Positions 5,672 to 5,917 of a DNA stretch of 5,917 nucleotides are shown in pieces. Numbering within the stretch: position 1 is the first letter of the stretch; every line of letters starts with the position of its first letter. Origin of the DNA: Oscillospiraceae bacterium (GTDB lineage: Bacteria; Bacillota_A; Clostridia; Oscillospirales; Oscillospiraceae); NCBI GenBank assembly GCA_017381835.1, contig JAFOBK010000258.1:1-5917 (forward strand), given 5' to 3'. Position numbers and translations under genes: made by a program. Below the pieces are notes generated by a model, which was not told where the DNA came from, made no database searches, and saw nothing but the letters and a program-made list of their open reading frames with translations.

Positions 5672-5917
5672 ATGAAGAAAAGAATCATCATCTGTCTCGT
5701 CGCTCTGGTACTGATTCTCGCTGTCGGCCTGATTGCCTGGCCGGCCGTGAATAAAACCGGCGATGAGACGACCACCCCCAGCTCCTGTCAGACTGATCCT
5801 GTCGAAACGGAAACCTGGCAGGAAGACCAGGTCCCGGGCTCTGATATCGCCCAGACTAACCCCACTCAGAATGAGTCTGGGAACGATTTGGAGCAGCCTG
5901 ATCAGACTGATCCGCCC
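5672..5917 (+). CDS. Secreted or membrane-anchored protein, N-terminal part (partial)
   Basis: ATG 5672 follows AGGAGG (5659-5664) by 7 nt, and the frame is open to the right edge, giving the first 82 residues. The N-terminus is a classic export signal or signal anchor: MKKR, then a hydrophobic run at about 5-22 (IIICLVALVLILAVGLIA), then WPAVNK. No lipobox is present, because the Cys at position 8 is inside the hydrophobic core. Cleavage after Ala22 is possible but not compelling, so an uncleaved anchor is equally likely. Residues 29-82 are low-complexity, acidic and rich in Thr, Pro, Gln, Asp and Glu, like the extracellular linkers that join an anchor to a distal enzymatic or binding domain. 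That domain lies outside the window. Near a coupling protein gene, candidates include a surface protein, sortase-related protein or cell-wall hydrolase of the transfer machine, but nothing visible chooses between them. Confidence 0.85.
   Translation, partial: MKKRIIICLVALVLILAVGLIAWPAVNKTGDETTTPSSCQTDPVETETWQEDQVPGSDIAQTNPTQNESGNDLEQPDQTDPP

Noticed and set aside
5738..5749. A GGCCGGCC palindrome in the exported protein gene
   Set aside because: It is only 8 bp, within coding sequence for the WPA region, and such short GC palindromes are expected by chance.
1..5917. CRISPR array, tRNA or rRNA genes, insertion sequence ends, riboswitch or an oriT
   Set aside because: No regularly spaced repeats, cloverleaf, transposase or long terminal inverted repeats were seen. 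The virD4 dyads alone are not enough to call an oriT, since no relaxase gene or nick-site consensus is visible.

Overview
The window looks like part of a conjugative element (an ICE or conjugative plasmid) from a Gram-positive Firmicute, probably a gut clostridium of the Oscillospiraceae/Lachnospiraceae type. The reasons are strong purine-rich Shine-Dalgarno sites (AAAGGAGG, GGAAGGAGG, AGGAGG), tightly packed genes all on the + strand, a VirD4/TraG-type coupling ATPase, and neighbours of the kind seen around such ATPases in clostridial elements. The host assignment is inference from style. No species marker, rRNA, tRNA, integrase or relaxase is present.

Layout. Positions 1-171 hold the end of an unrecognised gene. 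Its stop codon is embedded in the Shine-Dalgarno of a 240-aa protein (180-902) whose C-terminal half carries a DxDN...D...DD pattern like RusA-type Holliday junction resolvases. A short basic ORF (883-1047) bridges to the next gene through an ATGA stop/start overlap. That gene (1044-2189, 381 aa) looks like a winged-helix protein, perhaps of the replication-relaxation type. It overlaps by 8 nt the virD4-like coupling protein gene (2182-4047, 621 aa), which has two N-terminal membrane helices, a variant Walker A and a clear Walker B. After 24 nt comes a 368-aa protein with tandem S1/OB RNA-binding folds (4072-5178). A 136-aa orphan protein follows (5199-5609). The last gene begins at 5672 with a signal peptide or membrane anchor and an acidic Thr/Pro/Gln-rich linker, and runs off the right edge.

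How they may work together. The coupling ATPase should bring the relaxase-DNA complex to a type IV secretion channel. The genes upstream look like DNA-processing or DNA-binding accessories, and the S1-fold protein could bind nucleic acid during or after transfer. From about 171 to 5609 the genes are spaced or overlapped as one operon. The first gap able to hold a promoter is 5610-5671, where a TTGCAA-17 bp-TGTAAT promoter candidate sits at the end of a cluster of TTGCAA hexamers.

The most interesting items are the RusA-like signature in the 240-aa protein, the ATGA-coupled small basic ORF, the pair of 6-bp-stem/4-nt-loop dyads bracketing the virD4 translation start, and the S1-fold protein inside a conjugation operon.
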